Assembly: GCA_032622095.1 (NCBI GenBank)
Contig: CP136069.1
Coordinates: 50,638,760-50,702,759 of the forward strand
Direction: 5' to 3'
DNA length: 64,000 nucleotides
Source: Siphonodentalium dalli
Taxonomy: Eukaryota > Mollusca > Scaphopoda > Gadilida > Siphonodentaliidae
The notes under the pieces: generated by a model
What the model saw: only the letters and a program-made list of their open reading frames with translations
What the model was told of the DNA's origin: nothing
Database searches by the model: none
Program-made: the position numbers and the translations under genes
In this document: positions 22,379 through 35,604 of the stretch, in pieces
Numbering within the stretch: position 1 is the stretch's first letter
Layout of the letters: each line of letters begins with the position of its first letter

Positions 22379-23699
22379 CTTACTTCAGTGAAACGACTTA
22401 GTTATTAACGCCACCGGTGTATACTGTTGGGCAAATTTTAGAAATATGTGGACCTATGGGGATTTTATAAATAGATACAAAAAAATCCGGTTATTTTGGG
22501 ACGCGTTAAAATTGTACTGCGACCCCGATCCGATAAAAACTGTAGTTGGAATGTCCAAGTTCGTGAAAGTTTCTATTGACTATGCCGATGATTTGAGAAG
22601 CTTTATTGTTTTAGGATATTGTAGAAAGGCTAATCTGGCCGAGTCAAATTGAGCTATAGTGATGGGATATCTAGCAGGACAACACATTTCGGGTTTTCGT
22701 GGGGTGTGTATTCGATGGATGTCTTATAGTTGCAGTATGTAACTATTATGACGGCGTTAATTGCGTTCGATGTTTAGGTATGAACAATGGCTGGGCCATG
22801 CACACTTGAAGATTTAATGACGGGAACCCAATTTTTTATCCGCATTTAGAAGCTTTCTGGTTTGGTGAATGAAAAACCTGCAGTAATAAGCCGTAGTTTT
22901 TTGTAATAATTTAAAGGATTAGTTGTTTTAACGGAATTCTGAGGCGGTGCATTCATGTAACCAATATATTTTATATTATAATTTATATTTATGGCTAATA
23001 ATATGATCTTGGTGGCGTTACTATTTCTGACTATGGTTTTCTTGTCTCACTGTGATATTTCTCCACATATACAGGTTCATGTTAATGGGAATGGTTCCAC
23101 ATTGCATATTTCTTTTCATTTTGTTTTGACAGTCAACAATATAAAACAATAGTTTGAATAGGGTCTGTTGGATGTGGAGAAGAGGGGCTGGAACCACAGG
23201 CCCCTGTGGCCGGAACCACGGAAATATATATACTAAGACAAATAATTTATCTAATAAATCTGACATTTGTGTGCAGAAGTAATGAAAAGATTAACAAAGA
23301 CCTTAGTCTATTGCACACAAACTGAGTTTACCTTTACATGTAGCATTTTGATCATAAAAGCTGCGCACAGCTGTTTACCCCACATACCCCCCAGTAAACA
23401 TGCTAGCTTGTGGCCGGTACAGGCCACATGCCGACTGCCAGTGCCGGCGCCATGACATTTTGCACGCTGGCCCGGTGTCTGCCCGGCGCGGCAAATGCTG
23501 GCAGCAGAGATAAAGGGGTTATGGCTAAATTCATTGAATTGCGATTTTGCTCTTGTTTTTAGTGCCCAATATTCTGTCAAATATGCATAATTAGAAATCA
23601 ATTCGAAGAATGACAGGCAACATTATAATGGCAACCAGCACCGGCCAGTACGGGCATGCCAGTGATGGCCGTTACTGGCAACCGGCCGGCACATATCAA
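22379..23699. other. Gene-free stretch after the ORF1 fragment
   Basis: A 68-codon plus-strand frame at 22446-22652 has no recognised motif. The block at about 22970-23035 repeats 5968-6030 (ATGGCTAATAATATGATATT). The 23.37-23.7 kb part is rich in GCCGGC/CCGGC words related to the array at 24.7-26.4 kb. Confidence 0.45.
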
Positions 23700-23710
23700 A
23701 GCACAATATA

Positions 23711-23761
<51 letters not shown>
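23700..23761. repeat. (TA)n microsatellite
   Basis: About 60 bp of nearly pure TA dinucleotides. Confidence 0.95.
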
Positions 23762-23765
<4 letters not shown>

Positions 23766-23820
23766 CTGTTCCAATTAATATAGTGCAAATCGGATGGAAC
23801 AAATTAATTTTATAGCGACA

Positions 23821-24086
23821 TCAGCAAGAATCAGCTCGTGTTGGCATGCCAGCATCGGCCCGTATCGGCATACCAGCATCGGCCCATGTTGACATGCCAG
23901 CATCGGCCCGTATCGGCATACCAGCATCGGCCCATATTGGCATGCCAGCATCGGCCCATATTGGCATGTCAGCATCGGCCCATATTGGTATGCCAGCATC
24001 GGCCCATATTGGCATGCCAGCATTGGCTTGTATTGACATGCCAACATCGGCTAGTGTTGGAATGCCTACATCGGCCAGAATTGGCA
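23821..24086. repeat. 24-bp minisatellite, about 11 copies
   Basis: The unit is close to GGCATGCCAGCATCGGCCCA plus TATT. Because 24 is a multiple of three, several frames on both strands stay open as octapeptide repeats (for example MPASARIG). Upstream GCCGGC words suggest the same parental sequence as the neighbouring arrays. Confidence 0.9.
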
Positions 24087-24090
24087 CGCC

Positions 24091-24215
24091 GCCATTTAAA
24101 GACGAGGCTTCAAATCTGAAAGGTTTAAAGACGAGGCTTTAAATCTGAAAGATTTAAAGATGATGATTTATATCCGAATGATTTAAAGATGAGACTTTAA
24201 ATCTGAAAGATTAGC
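24091..24215. repeat. Short tandem repeat, about 31-bp unit, four copies
   Basis: Units contain TTTAAAGACGAGGCTT and AAATCTGAAAG, diverging to the right. Confidence 0.8.
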
Positions 24216-24715
24216 GTTCTGAAATATGGTCAAAGCCAATAAACTCTTGAAATAGGACATCTCCTGTGATGCGCATACAATTGAATTGTTAAAAAACCAG
24301 CAATAAGCAGCCGTAAGTTGAGGGTGGGCATTTTAATGACACTTTTCGTGTGTGCAAGACACCAAAAAATTACAATCAACAGGCTGTAACTCTGGTTAAA
24401 ATGTCTGGGCGGGCCTAGTTTGTGAACTAATTTCAGATATTCCCCTTCTGAAATCAAATACGAAAAATCTTTCAAAGCTGTTGATAATTGTTAGAAATAC
24501 CCCCCAGACAACTTTTCGGTACAGATGTATGGACAGACAGACGGACGGAACCCATTTATATATACCGATCCCGATAATAATGATGCTAAATGTGCTAGAA
24601 AACCAGGATCAAGTTGTCGCAAAGTTAAGGATGGCAATTTCAATGCCAAAAAAAAGATAATCAATGAAAAAAGGACAAATATCGTCTGAGATAGTGGCGA
24701 AATATTTGCCATAAT
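24216..24715. other. No feature recognised
   Basis: Unique-looking sequence with a GACAGACAGACGG microsatellite-like word near 24535. No gene. Confidence 0.35.
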
Positions 24716-26415
24716 GTTGGTACTGGATTGCCTGTGCCGGACGGTACCGACTGACTGCTAGCTAGCTGGCAACCATAGCGGCATGCCGACTCGGCACCGG
24801 CGGGAATAGGATACATTCACCTTACATTCTACAAAATGAATAAATATAAACATTTCAATACATTTAAATCGCGTTGTATTGTGGTGATTTAATCGGAAAT
24901 AACACGAAGTGGATTTTGCATCGGATTGCCGGCTTTTTGCCTACATACGGCCGGTGCCGACTATACCTGCACGAAATATTTGTCATCATGTTGGTACTGG
25001 GTTGCCTGGCAACCATAGCGGCATGCCGACTCGGCACCGGCACCGGCGGGAATAGGATACATTCACCTTACATTCTACAAAATGAATAAATATAAACTTT
25101 TCAATACATTTAAATCGCGTTGTATTGTGGTGATTTAATCGGAAATAACACGAAGTGGATTTTGCATCGGATTGCCAGCTTTTTGCCTACATACGGCCGG
25201 TACCGACTATCCCTGCACGAAATATTTGTCATCATGTTGGTACTGGATTGCCTGTGCCGGACGGTACCGACTGACTGCTGGCAACCATCGCGGCATGCCG
25301 ACTCGGCACCGACACCGACCGGGATAGGCTACCGTTACTTTTGATTCATTTTATGTCAGAATATTTCAAATCGCGTTGTATTCTTGTGATTCAATCGGAA
25401 ATAACACGAGGTGGATTTTGTGTCGGATGGCCGGCTATTTGCCTACATATGGCCGGTACCGACTATACCTGCACTAAATATTTGCCATCGTGTTGGTACT
25501 GGGTTGCCTGTGCCGGACGGTAACGACTGACCGCTGGCAACCATCGCGGCATTCCGACTCGGCACCGGCACCGGCCGGGTTAGGCTACCGTCGCTGTATT
25601 ACATTCTATAAAATTAACAAGTATAAACTTTTCATGACTTTTGATTGATATAATATCAGAATATTTCAAATAACCTCGTTTTGTGGTGATTTAATCGGAT
25701 AAAACACGAGGTAGGTTTTGTGTCGGATTGCCCGCTTTTTGCCTACATACGGCCGGTACCGACTATACCTGCACGAAATATTTGTCATCATGTTGGTACT
25801 GGGTTGCCTGGCAACCATAGCGGCATGCCGACTCGGCACCGGCACCGGCGGGAATAGGATACATCCACCTTACATTCTACAAAATGAATAAATATAAACT
25901 TTTCAATACATTTAAATCGTGTTGTATTGTGGTGATTTAATCGGAAACAACACGAAGTGGATTTTGCTTCGGATTGCCGGCTTTTTGCCTACATACGGCC
26001 GGTACCGACTATACCTGCACGAAATATTTGTCATCATGTTGGTACTGGATTGCCTGTGCCGGACGGTACCGACTGACTGCTGGCAACCATCGCGGCATGC
26101 CGACTCGGCACCGGCACCGGCCGGGATAGGCTACCGTTACTTTTGATTCATTTTATGTCAGAATTTTTAAAATCGCGTTGTATTCTTGTGATTCAATCGG
26201 AAATAACACGAGGTGGATTTTGTGTCGGATTGCCGGCTTTTTGCCTACATATGGCCGGTACCGACTACCTGCATGACATATTTGCCACCATGTTGGTACT
26301 GGGTTGCCTGTGCCGGCCGGCACCGACATACTGTTCGCATGCCGGTGCCAGCACTGCCGGTATGAACCAGAATGTGGCCGGTACCGGCCGGCACCGGCCT
26401 GTTTACTGGGCCAGT
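24716..26415. repeat. 1.7-kb tandem array of about 250-bp GC-rich units
   Basis: About seven units. Each has TTGGTACTGGATTGCCTG, a CCGGACGGTACCGACTG block, GGCAACCATCGCGGCATGCC, GACTCGGCACCGGCACCGG and then an AT-rich half with AACACGAGGTGGATTTTG and GCCTACATACGGCCGGTACC. Units differ by loss of the GCCGGACGGTACC block, giving two unit types. Open frames within (such as 25120-25344 and 25919-26146) are repeat shadows of each other. Confidence 0.85.
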
Positions 26416-26593
26416 GCTCCCCAGCGTTACTATCAATCGCGTTATTATTTGGCTAATTTCAGTAATATTCTCCCAGTTTACATTCGATAAAACAAATTTG
26501 TCACCGCATTTAAAATTCTTTGATATAGATCGTTTATAATCTGCAATAATTTGTACACAAGAGACGGTTCTTATGTTTTATTGTGTTTTTAAA

Positions 26594-26806
26594 CTCCGAG
26601 GTGGCGAAATCTCGGTTTGTTTACATTACGAACATTTGAGTCCGTAATCGGAATCCGAATCCGAATCTGGATTACCACGAAATTGAGATTCGTTTACTGA
26701 TTCTGCCAATTTCTGGTCTGTTCGTTCACCGAACGAAGTCGTGCGCGGTCTAATCTGTAATCTGAATCCAGATTCTGAATCCGGATTCCCACGAGATAAC
26801 GACTCT
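26594..26806. mobile_element. Foldback element, diverged copy of 18034-18271
   Basis: Shares TTTGTTTACATTACGAAC, TCCGTAATCGGAATC, TCTGGTCTGTTCG, ATCTGAATCCAGATTCT and AACGACTCTGAG with the 18-kb copy. The arms are less regular. Confidence 0.6.
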
Positions 26807-28439
26807 GAGTATACGAAGTAATGTTACGGATGGCAGATTAACCGGAATGAGAAAATACCAATTGTCGTTGTCGAGTAATCTTTGGATAGTTTTCAAGCAA
26901 ATGTATCAAATAAATGTTATATTATACGCATACTATAGTCCCATATACGCATATGAGTCATTGTATAGTCACTATAGTCAGTGAGTGACTTGAGTTAACG
27001 CCCGTATCAACATAATGTTTTACATGATCATGTTGCCACGAGTTGACTAATCCAGTATCCGCGATTTATGTTGATTACGTCTTGTACACGGAATTCGTAA
27101 TTTAATTTATAAATTTGATTTTAAGACAACCTATTAATCTGAACGTTTACAGAATACATCTTCGACTCAAATTACTTAGTTTTCTATATATTATCCATAT
27201 TAGATCGTTGTTATCACCTGGAATTTAATTAAAATGGCGCACAGTACCACGTTAAAGGCTAATTACAAAAATAAATGCATATTTTTACTCTTTAATGATG
27301 TGATGAACTTATGAAGTCCTGATACATGTATATATACCTATCGGCCATCTCCTCCCATCTCAATGTTACATTTGTAGATCCAACAATAATGTGGTAACCC
27401 AGATTATTGACTACAAGTTTTGATGCACAGTGTTTTAATTTGAGTTGGTGTTCATAGAACGTTTTATCAACGTGTTGAATTAAGTCCGGGAGCTATTATG
27501 GGTACCCTTGCACCCCATGGGACTTAACTTCACCCCACTCATTTTGTTCCTTATTATTTCCTTCAACTTTTAAGAAATGTTAACACACAAAAAATGGCCG
27601 TGTAGACTCCAGACAAGATGCCGTTTTTCAGACTTGGCCCTAAGTCAGTTTGATGCAAATTATAGCGGGAAAATCTAGTAAATGTATACAAATGTATATA
27701 TTTTCGTGAAGCTAAGACATAATGGCACTTTTATAGGGCAAAAATAAAACTCCCCATCGAAGATGGCTGCCAAAATGGCAGTCGGAAGTTGAAAATATGA
27801 CGTTTTTCACTATTATCTTCTAAATCAGTTTATGCTGTTTGGAACTGGTTGATAAATGTGACTTTATTTTGTATTTTTTTATATTAACCTATCGTTGGAG
27901 CAATGAAATATGCAATTATTTGGGGTCCTAGCCCCTTCCAATACCTCAAATATTCGATTTTACAGAACGCGGTATAAAATTTCACAAAAAATCACAACTC
28001 ATCGGGGATTCCAGTCATATTTGAACAAGAAATGAACAGAACTTGTAATATAAGTGAGGCATATCATTAGCTATGAATATTCCAACTCATTGGAACCAAA
28101 ATTGTTACTTTGGCTCAAAATGGCCGCCAAAATATGGAAAATGGTAGATATTGCCCCAGCGTGTCCTGCAATCGCTTACAAGTTGTGGTTGATGTATAAA
28201 ATTGGCTATTCTGCCTTTTCTATACATTGAATACTAACATGTATGATGCACCATGGCTACTTATTACTATTGTTACCACTGACATTACCAGAAATATAGG
28301 ATTTCTCTCTCACAAACTTGACATAAATATCGGCAAAACTTCACTTTTCAGGTTTGGACCATTTTTTCAAGTAAAATGTAACTCTCTTTGGTATGAAAGG
28401 TGTTTATTGTTTTGGTATATCTTAAGTGTATCACACTAA
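26807..28439. other. Gene-free; degenerate AAAATGGC-type repeats on the right
   Basis: From about 27590 on, the words AAGATGGCTGCCAAAATGGC, AAAATGGCCGCCAAAATATG and similar recur at irregular intervals of about 170-350 bp and continue into the palindrome at 28440. The left part shows nothing. Confidence 0.4.
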
Positions 28440-29165
28440 GGTGTTTATAGACCAAATTGCTCAAGATGGCATCCAAAATGGCAACCAAATATGGTAGAAA
28501 GTAGATTTTTTACATATATCCCGAACATTATTCTCTGCGTTTTCCGAAAAGGTAGCAAATTATGAATCACTTGGTTATTATACATCTTAGTTAATTAACT
28601 GACAACTAGATATTCTATTCTGGTTTCACAGTTCCGTATGGGCATGACAAATTCATTTTAAAGTTGCAGTATGGTATTTTTTCCGAGAACCTCTTTTGTG
28701 ATTCTGGCCATATTATTGAAAGGAAATTGGCAGAACTTTGAGACGGAACTGAGATGAACCATAATATGTGCTATTCTGGCCCATTAGGATAAAACATTTA
28801 TCAACTGGATACAGGGTGGATGACAGGATGGCAGCCACGGAGTTACTGTGTGATCATAGGTGTGAATAGGTATACAGGGAGTTATTGTATGGTCATGAAT
28901 GTTGTGAATAGGTATACAAAGAGTGGCTGTATGGTCATGTGTGAGGTGAATCGGTATACATGGATTGATTGTATGGTGTATGGTTGTGTATACCCAGTAC
29001 GGGTGTACCCGATGTGGCTGTATGGGCATTGGTGTGATGTACGGATATAGCGAGAGTAACTGCATTGTCATCTCTGTGTTGATATTTGGGGTGACTGTAA
29101 TGTGATGGTGGGATCTACATGTGTACCGCGTGTGGCTGTATAGTGACAGGTGGGTGTATATCAGT
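28440..29165. repeat. Outer left arm of giant palindrome
   Basis: Reverse complement of about 34520-35275 with roughly 80 percent identity by eye. The outer half is unique sequence (TTACATATATCCCGAACATT, ATTCTGGCCCATTAG), the inner half a 43-48 bp minisatellite (GTGAATAGGTATACAGGGAG, TTATTGTATGGTCATGA). Confidence 0.85.
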
Positions 29166-30189
29166 CTGGAGTAAACTACATACCCACATATAAAAAATAG
29201 TGGGTCTGACGACCTTTCGTTCAGTTTTCATTTCCCAAAACCGGGATTCCTTGTAATTACCACCAATCAAAACTTAGCTCCAAGAAATGTGTGCCCCAAT
29301 AAAAAACTAGTAACATGTCACGTGCTCTCGGTGTGGAAATTCCGAAGGTGTGGCTAAATGTTGTTAAAATAGTATCCATGACGTCATGTTATACCGGAAG
29401 AGAAATTCACAAATCGACAAATAAAGTAGATTGTTGACGAGCGGTCGAAAGTTTAAAATCAAGAATCACCGGAATTTGGATTGCAGGCAACTGTAATTAG
29501 GGTACAACTGGTCAATCTTTGGAGCTAATAATACGGCTGTGTAAGGTCGGGAGGGGTTCGGTGGGGTTGGAGGTAGAATTGTGTTGCTCTTCGCTCGTTT
29601 TTGGCTGCGGTGGTACTACTGTACTGGGAACTGATAGATCGTTTTGTTATGTCATTTAACTTTTTTTTAGTTCTGTAGTTGTTTTAGCAGATATCCCGAC
29701 ATTCATGTATTTTTGATTCGTGGCCGTTGATTTGTGTTATTTTTTGACAACATGGGCGACAAATCGCCTGGCCAATCTAAAAAATAATTCGTTCTGAGTC
29801 CAAGAGATCCACATAAATTGACATTTTTTATAATTTCAAGAAGATCTGTCTTAGTTATTGTACATATTATTTTGGATCCCGGAAGCTAGCTGTTTCCCTT
29901 TATTGTCAGTAAAACAACCGCCGAACGAAAAGTCACAAACCCTGCAACTATTAATTCCGATTCTTAGAATCGGCTTCACATGGTTGAAGCGGCCATGACG
30001 GCACTGGCACGTGACCATGTTTACGCCTGTCAATCACAACTAATTTCAGATTTATATTTAGTGCGGTGTGACGTAATTTGGGGGAAGCCCACAACTGTTC
30101 AGAAATGAAAAGTTGATGGGAATGCAATAGACTCAGTATCAGTATGAATCTGAGTGTATGTTTACATAGACTGGGTGTATATGTATACA
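29166..30189. other. Left part of the insertion in the palindrome; no gene
   Basis: Sequence with no counterpart in the right palindrome arm. An 11-codon frame starts at the ATG at 29752 (MGDKSPGQSKK, then TAA). No domain was recognised; it may be host DNA or a leader carried with the Helitron-like element. Confidence 0.35.
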
Positions 30190-32846
30190 CTAGCAGGGTT
30201 ACCCGGCGTTGCCCAGGTTAATGTATGCTGTGGATATTTGTTGGGAATAGAGAATGCTCTTGCTTAAAGTGTTATACGTTTTCTCATAAATTGTATATTC
30301 AAATAGCATCACAAAACATGATTATTACAGTCATGGAATATAAGTAGTGGCTCACCTTGTCAATTGTCATTCTGTTTATCGCGATTGATCCGTTCCACCA
30401 ATAATGAAGTATTTATTTATTTATAATTGCGTATACATTAGACGTTATAATATGATACATGAACATCATAAACACATTAGTTCGATAAATGATGATAATT
30501 GGGTTTTACATATTGAGATGTATCAATCAATCTAGTGGGTTGGACTAAGATCTCGAGGACACATGGCTATCATATCTCCATGGAGATACAGATGTTTCAA
30601 AGAAATTTCCAGGTGCTCCTCTGTTCATGGTGCTATATATTGGCTAAATATTCTTAGTTTAAACGAAGTGTTGCTGCGCATATATATCAGCTGCATGTGC
30701 CAGGCACAGAGCGATATTTTGAGTTGTTTATGTCAGTCGATGAGTCTGTTCTAAAACCTTTGTCAGATGTCAGTATTGGTAGGATCCTGAAAAGTCTTGT
30801 GCTACTAACTGCATTTTCTTGTATATCAGAAGAAACTATATTTGACTGCACACTGTGACCACTATTTTTGAACAGGCCTTCCATATCTCTTGACAAATTG
30901 TTACTTTTTGTGGAAACTGTATTGAATGGAACAGACTAAATTTTGTTATTATATATATGCAATCCTCTGACGGTTCGAGGTCTCTCAGTTTGCACGAATA
31001 TATATATCTCTTCAATAGAATGATAAATATACGTTTAATGCTTCTTCTAGTTATCTCTTTTTGCTAGCTCATTGTGTGAATGCCTTGATTGCCATTCCCA
31101 TATAAATAAGACTGTTAAGAAGATATAATTGTTCAAGCGACTTATGTGGGGCATAACTTATATGTGGAACCCGTGACGCAAACGACACCAAATGTGATTT
31201 AATTCATGGTATATCATTAGAGAAAAACGTGTCTGAATTTGGTGGAATTTGGTTTATTAAATCAATTGTTGGTGCAACGCTGACTCGAACAACGCCATAT
31301 TGCGAAGGTGATTATGTATTCGTTTGGTGGAAATCATCGACAAAACTATTTCACCATATTTTTTTAATTTCCCCTCCCAACAACAGCGTCATTTTATAAA
31401 ATTTTTAACCCGCACCATTATCTTCCTTGTAAAAAGTTACCCCTCTTAGAACGCCTTGGTGCCATCTCGATTGTACCGCGTGAAGTTATATATAGAACGC
31501 ACACAGACAGACAAAAAGACAGACAGACAGCACGATTTTATTTCTTGTATCATTTGAGAAGAACGTGTCTGTATTTGATGGTAATTGGTACTAAAAATAT
31601 TTTGTATCAGTTTTGGTGACCCTTCCGTCCCTATTTCGGACTCAATCTGCACACACTAAGACTCATTAGAGATTAGAGATGCATATATATGAAATTGGCG
31701 AGTATACAAATTTGTATCAAATTTAAGGTCCCCATATCTCTCACCCATAGGGCACGAATTTGGTGTATCTAAACCACACGATAAGATTCCTCGTATCACG
31801 GAGAAGAATATGTATCAATCTGGTGGAAATCGGTACTAAACATATAGATATAATTTTGTGTGTCCCTCTCATCTCTATACACCACTGACTCGAATGGCCC
31901 CACTTGTGATATCCTTAAACCACACGAATACACTCCTGATATCATGGAGATGATTGTTTATAAGTTTGGTGATAATCGGCGACTAAACAATTTTTTTTAT
32001 AAACTTTGGTGCCAATCCCTCCCATCTCCATCTCTCACCCAAACAGCACCACTATGGCGTCTTTAAATCACGATTAGATTCCTCGTATCATGGATAAGAA
32101 CGTGTATCAATTTGGTGGAAATTGGCGCTAAAAAAAATTGTGCATCAATTTTGGTGCCCCTGTCCCTTTCAATGCAACCCTGACTCGAATGAGGCCACAT
32201 TTGACAGATAAAAGCCACACCATTAGACTCCTCATACCATGGGGATGATTTTGTATAAGTGTGGTGGCAATCGGCGTCTTATTATAAAATTTAGTGCCCA
32301 CCCCTCCCAATATCTCATCCAAAAACAACAATTTGGCGTTGTTAAATCGCACAATTAGATTCCTTGTATCATGCAGAAGAATATATATCAATTTGGTGGA
32401 AATCGGCACTAAAATTAGTTTTATCAATTTTGGTGCCCCTCTCCCCTTCCGTTCATCCCTGACTCAAACGACGCCACTTTTGACATATTTAAACCACACT
32501 GTTGGATTCTTCATATCATGGGGATGATTATATGTAAGTTTCGTGGCAATCGGCGACAGAAAAATAAATCTGCCCCCCCTTCCGGGCACCCCTGACGCGA
32601 ACGGCGCGACTTTTGCCATATTTAAACCACGCCATTAGATTCCTCATATTATGGGGATGATTATATATAAGATTGGTGGCAATCGGCGACAAATTTTTGT
32701 TATGCCCCTCCCCCTTTTCTGCCCCTGACAACAGCGGCGTCACTTTAGAAAATTCTAACCCCCACCATTATCTTTCTCGTAAAAAGCTACTCCTAGTAGA
32801 CCCCTTTGGTATCATCTAGATGGTCCCCTGTGGATTTCTATAGAAC

Positions 32847-32877
<31 letters not shown>

Positions 32878-32897
32878 TTCGCAAATATAGATATAGA
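30190..32897 (-). mobile_element. Helitron-like element with long core-repeat array
   Basis: Read on the minus strand it starts TCTATATCTATATTTGCG, has a CTGT/GACA microsatellite (32846-32877), then about ten units of roughly 100-170 bp with ATTGATTCCTCGTATCATGG-like and ATCAATTTGGTGGAAATC blocks (31150-32800), and ends with the hairpin ACCTGGGCAACGCCGGGT followed by AACCCTGCTAG and a T. The CTRR end, hairpin and TC start match Helitrons. A second GACA run at 31497-31530 marks an internal duplication. No Rep/helicase gene. Confidence 0.6.
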
Positions 32898-33605
32898 AGA
32901 TGTGCTGTATGTAAGATCATTGATGGGGCGTGTGGATAAATAATGAGTGATTTTATGGTTATGGGTAATGTGTATATGTGTACATGGAATGACTGTACGG
33001 TCATGATTGAAGTGTATATGCATACCTGAGTAAGCTGGATGGTCATTGGCGAGCGTGTGGGTATATAGGGAGTGCCCTTGTGGTAGCGGGTGGGGTGTAT
33101 ATTTATATATATATGTCGTGGATGTATTATCATTGGTGTGTGTGTATAGAGAGTAGCTGTGTGGTGGTGGATGGCGTGTATGATTATACAGTGAGTAGCT
33201 GAATTGTCATGTGTGAGGTGTATATGCAAGTATGAAAGGTATGGGTGGTCGTGTGTGTGTATATTGGTATATCCGGAAGGGCTGGGTGGCCATTGGTGTG
33301 GTGCTGCTGGTGCATATATACATGGTGTGAATCTATGGTAATTGTTCTGGTGTTTATGTATATCTTGAATGTCTATTTGGCCATGAGTGTCGAGAATAGG
33401 TACACAGGGGGTGACTATATACTAAATGGCAATAGGTCATGTGTAGGAGTATACCCGGTGTGCCTGCATTGTGACTCATGGTTGTATGGTCATTTTAGGT
33501 GTGCTCGGGTATAACCAAGTATGGCTGTATGGCTGTACGGGTATAAAGTGGGTGACTATCTTGTCAATTGTGTGGTATTTATGTATATATGGAGTGACAC
33601 TTTAT
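32898..33605. repeat. Inner left arm of giant palindrome
   Basis: Reverse complement of about 33610-34500. Built of a 40-48 bp minisatellite with GGTATATATGGAGTGAC, TGTATGGTCATGGGTGAGG-like words. The centre is near 33605-33615. Confidence 0.8.
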
Positions 33606-33609
33606 AAAC

Positions 33610-35275
33610 GTTCACTTTACCATACAGCCATACTTGGTTATACCCATACATACCGCAAATCACCATACAGTCATGAGTCATCCTGAACGCAGGCACACCG
33701 GGTATACTCCTACACAATCATGACCCATGACCATATAGTCACTACCAGTATACATATTCACCACATTCACGATCATAAGTCAATCATTGTATACCACCTC
33801 ACCTCACCATTGGACATACGACCACCATCTGTATAACTATTATCCACACACATGGCCAAATAGACATTCAATGTATACATAAACACCACAACAATTACCA
33901 TAGAGTGACTCCAGGTATATATATGCAACTCACCAATGGCCATATAACCACTCGCTTCATAAACACACCTTCACCCGTGACAATAGGTATACTCCTACGT
34001 ATGACATATGACCATATAGTCACACATGTGTACCTATTCTCCACACCTATGGTCAATATACATTCAAGACATGCCACACCACACCACAACAATGGTCATA
34101 GAGTCACTCCAGGTATACATATGCACCTCACCAATGGCCATTCAGCCCTTCCATATATACCAATACCCGCACACACGACCACTCATACCCTACATACTTG
34201 CATATACACCTCACACATGACAATTCAACAATTGACTTTATACTCATACACGCCATTCATGATCACACAGCTACTCCCTATACACACTAATGATAATACA
34301 TCCACGACATATGTAAATATACATCCCAGCCGTTACCACAAGGGCACTCCCTATATACCCACACATTCGCCAAAGACCATCCAGCTTACTCCAGGTATGC
34401 ATATACACTTCCATAATGACCGTACAGTCATTCCATGTACACATATACACATTACCCATAACCATAAAATCAAACATTATTTTCCACACACCCCATCCAT
34501 GATCCTACAGACAGCACATGTATACATGTACACCCACCTGTCACAATACTGCCACACACGGGTGGTACACCTGTACATCCAACCCCGTGACCTTACAGTC
34601 ACTCCATATATACATAAACAACACACAGATGACCATGTAGCTATTCTCGTTATATCCATACAATGCCCAAACAGCCACATCGGGTACACACGTACTGGGT
34701 ACACCCAATCATACACCATACAGTCACTCCATTATACCGATTCACTTCATACATGACCATACAGCCAATCCTGGTATGCCATTACATCTCACCATGGACA
34801 CCCCACTCATAGCCATATAGTCACTCCTGGTACGTATATACCTATTCACATCATTCATGACCATACAATAACTCCCTGTATACATATTCACCTCACCTGT
34901 GATCATATAGTAACTCCCTGGCTGCCATATTGGCATCCACCCTGTATCCAGTTGAGCATATTTTACTCTAATGGGCCAGAATAGCGAAAGGATTGTGGGT
35001 CATCTCAGTTCCGTCTCAAAGTTCAATAATTTGGCCAGAATCACAAAAGAAGTTGTCGGCAAAATTCCATACTGCAACTTTAAAATGAAATTTCATGCCC
35101 CATACGGAACTGGGAAAACCTGAGTAGAACATGTAGTTTCAAGTGCTACCTTTTCGGAAAATGCAGAGAATAATGTTCGGGATATATGTAAAAAATCTAC
35201 TTTTTTACCAAATTTGGTCGCTATTTTGGATGCCATCTTGAGCAATTTGGTCTATAAACACCTCAATGCTATCGA
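33610..35275. repeat. Uninterrupted right arm of giant palindrome
   Basis: About 1.67 kb that pairs with 32898-33605 (inner) and 28440-29165 (outer). The longest open frame of the window (33905-34756, 283 codons) lies here but is made of the minisatellite unit and is rich in H, T, Y and P. It has no domain, and comparable frames occur in other phases, so it is not called as a gene. Confidence 0.85.
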
Positions 35276-35604
35276 TCCAATAGTTTATTTAAGGTTTTAG
35301 GTTTTGAGGTTTTAGCTGAAATCTGTCTACTTTCAAAACATCGATTACTCAATGCATTTTCAATGAGAACTTGTCCGACTAATTACAATTAATGCACGTG
35401 TGTTTATGTTTTGGAAATTACATAGTTACCTAGCTAAACCACATGTACCGTGTGTTCGACAAATAACCAGTGTGAATCGTTACTGTTGTATACCAGTGTG
35501 CATCCGCATCAGTCATACCCCGCCATGGTTATATTGAACACAATTTATGTTCGTTTGTATTTACATGTTTTAAATTTTAACCCATTATATAACTTGCAGC
35601 TACC
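35276..35604. other. No feature recognised
   Basis: AT-rich unique sequence between the palindrome and the hairpin element. Confidence 0.4.

Noticed and set aside
23775-24142. Octapeptide-repeat frames on both strands
   Set aside because: Pure effect of the 24-bp minisatellite; four overlapping frames are open at once.
24874-26146. Family of similar 70-75 residue frames (MYCGDLIGNNTKW start)
   Set aside because: The frames repeat because the DNA unit of about 250 bp repeats. They change frame or end differently from unit to unit and have no known domain.
33905-34756. Longest open frame of the window (283 codons, plus strand)
   Set aside because: It lies wholly in the minisatellite arm of the palindrome. 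The product is a monotonous H/T/Y/P-rich repeat, other phases and the opposite strand are also partly open, and no domain or splice context exists.
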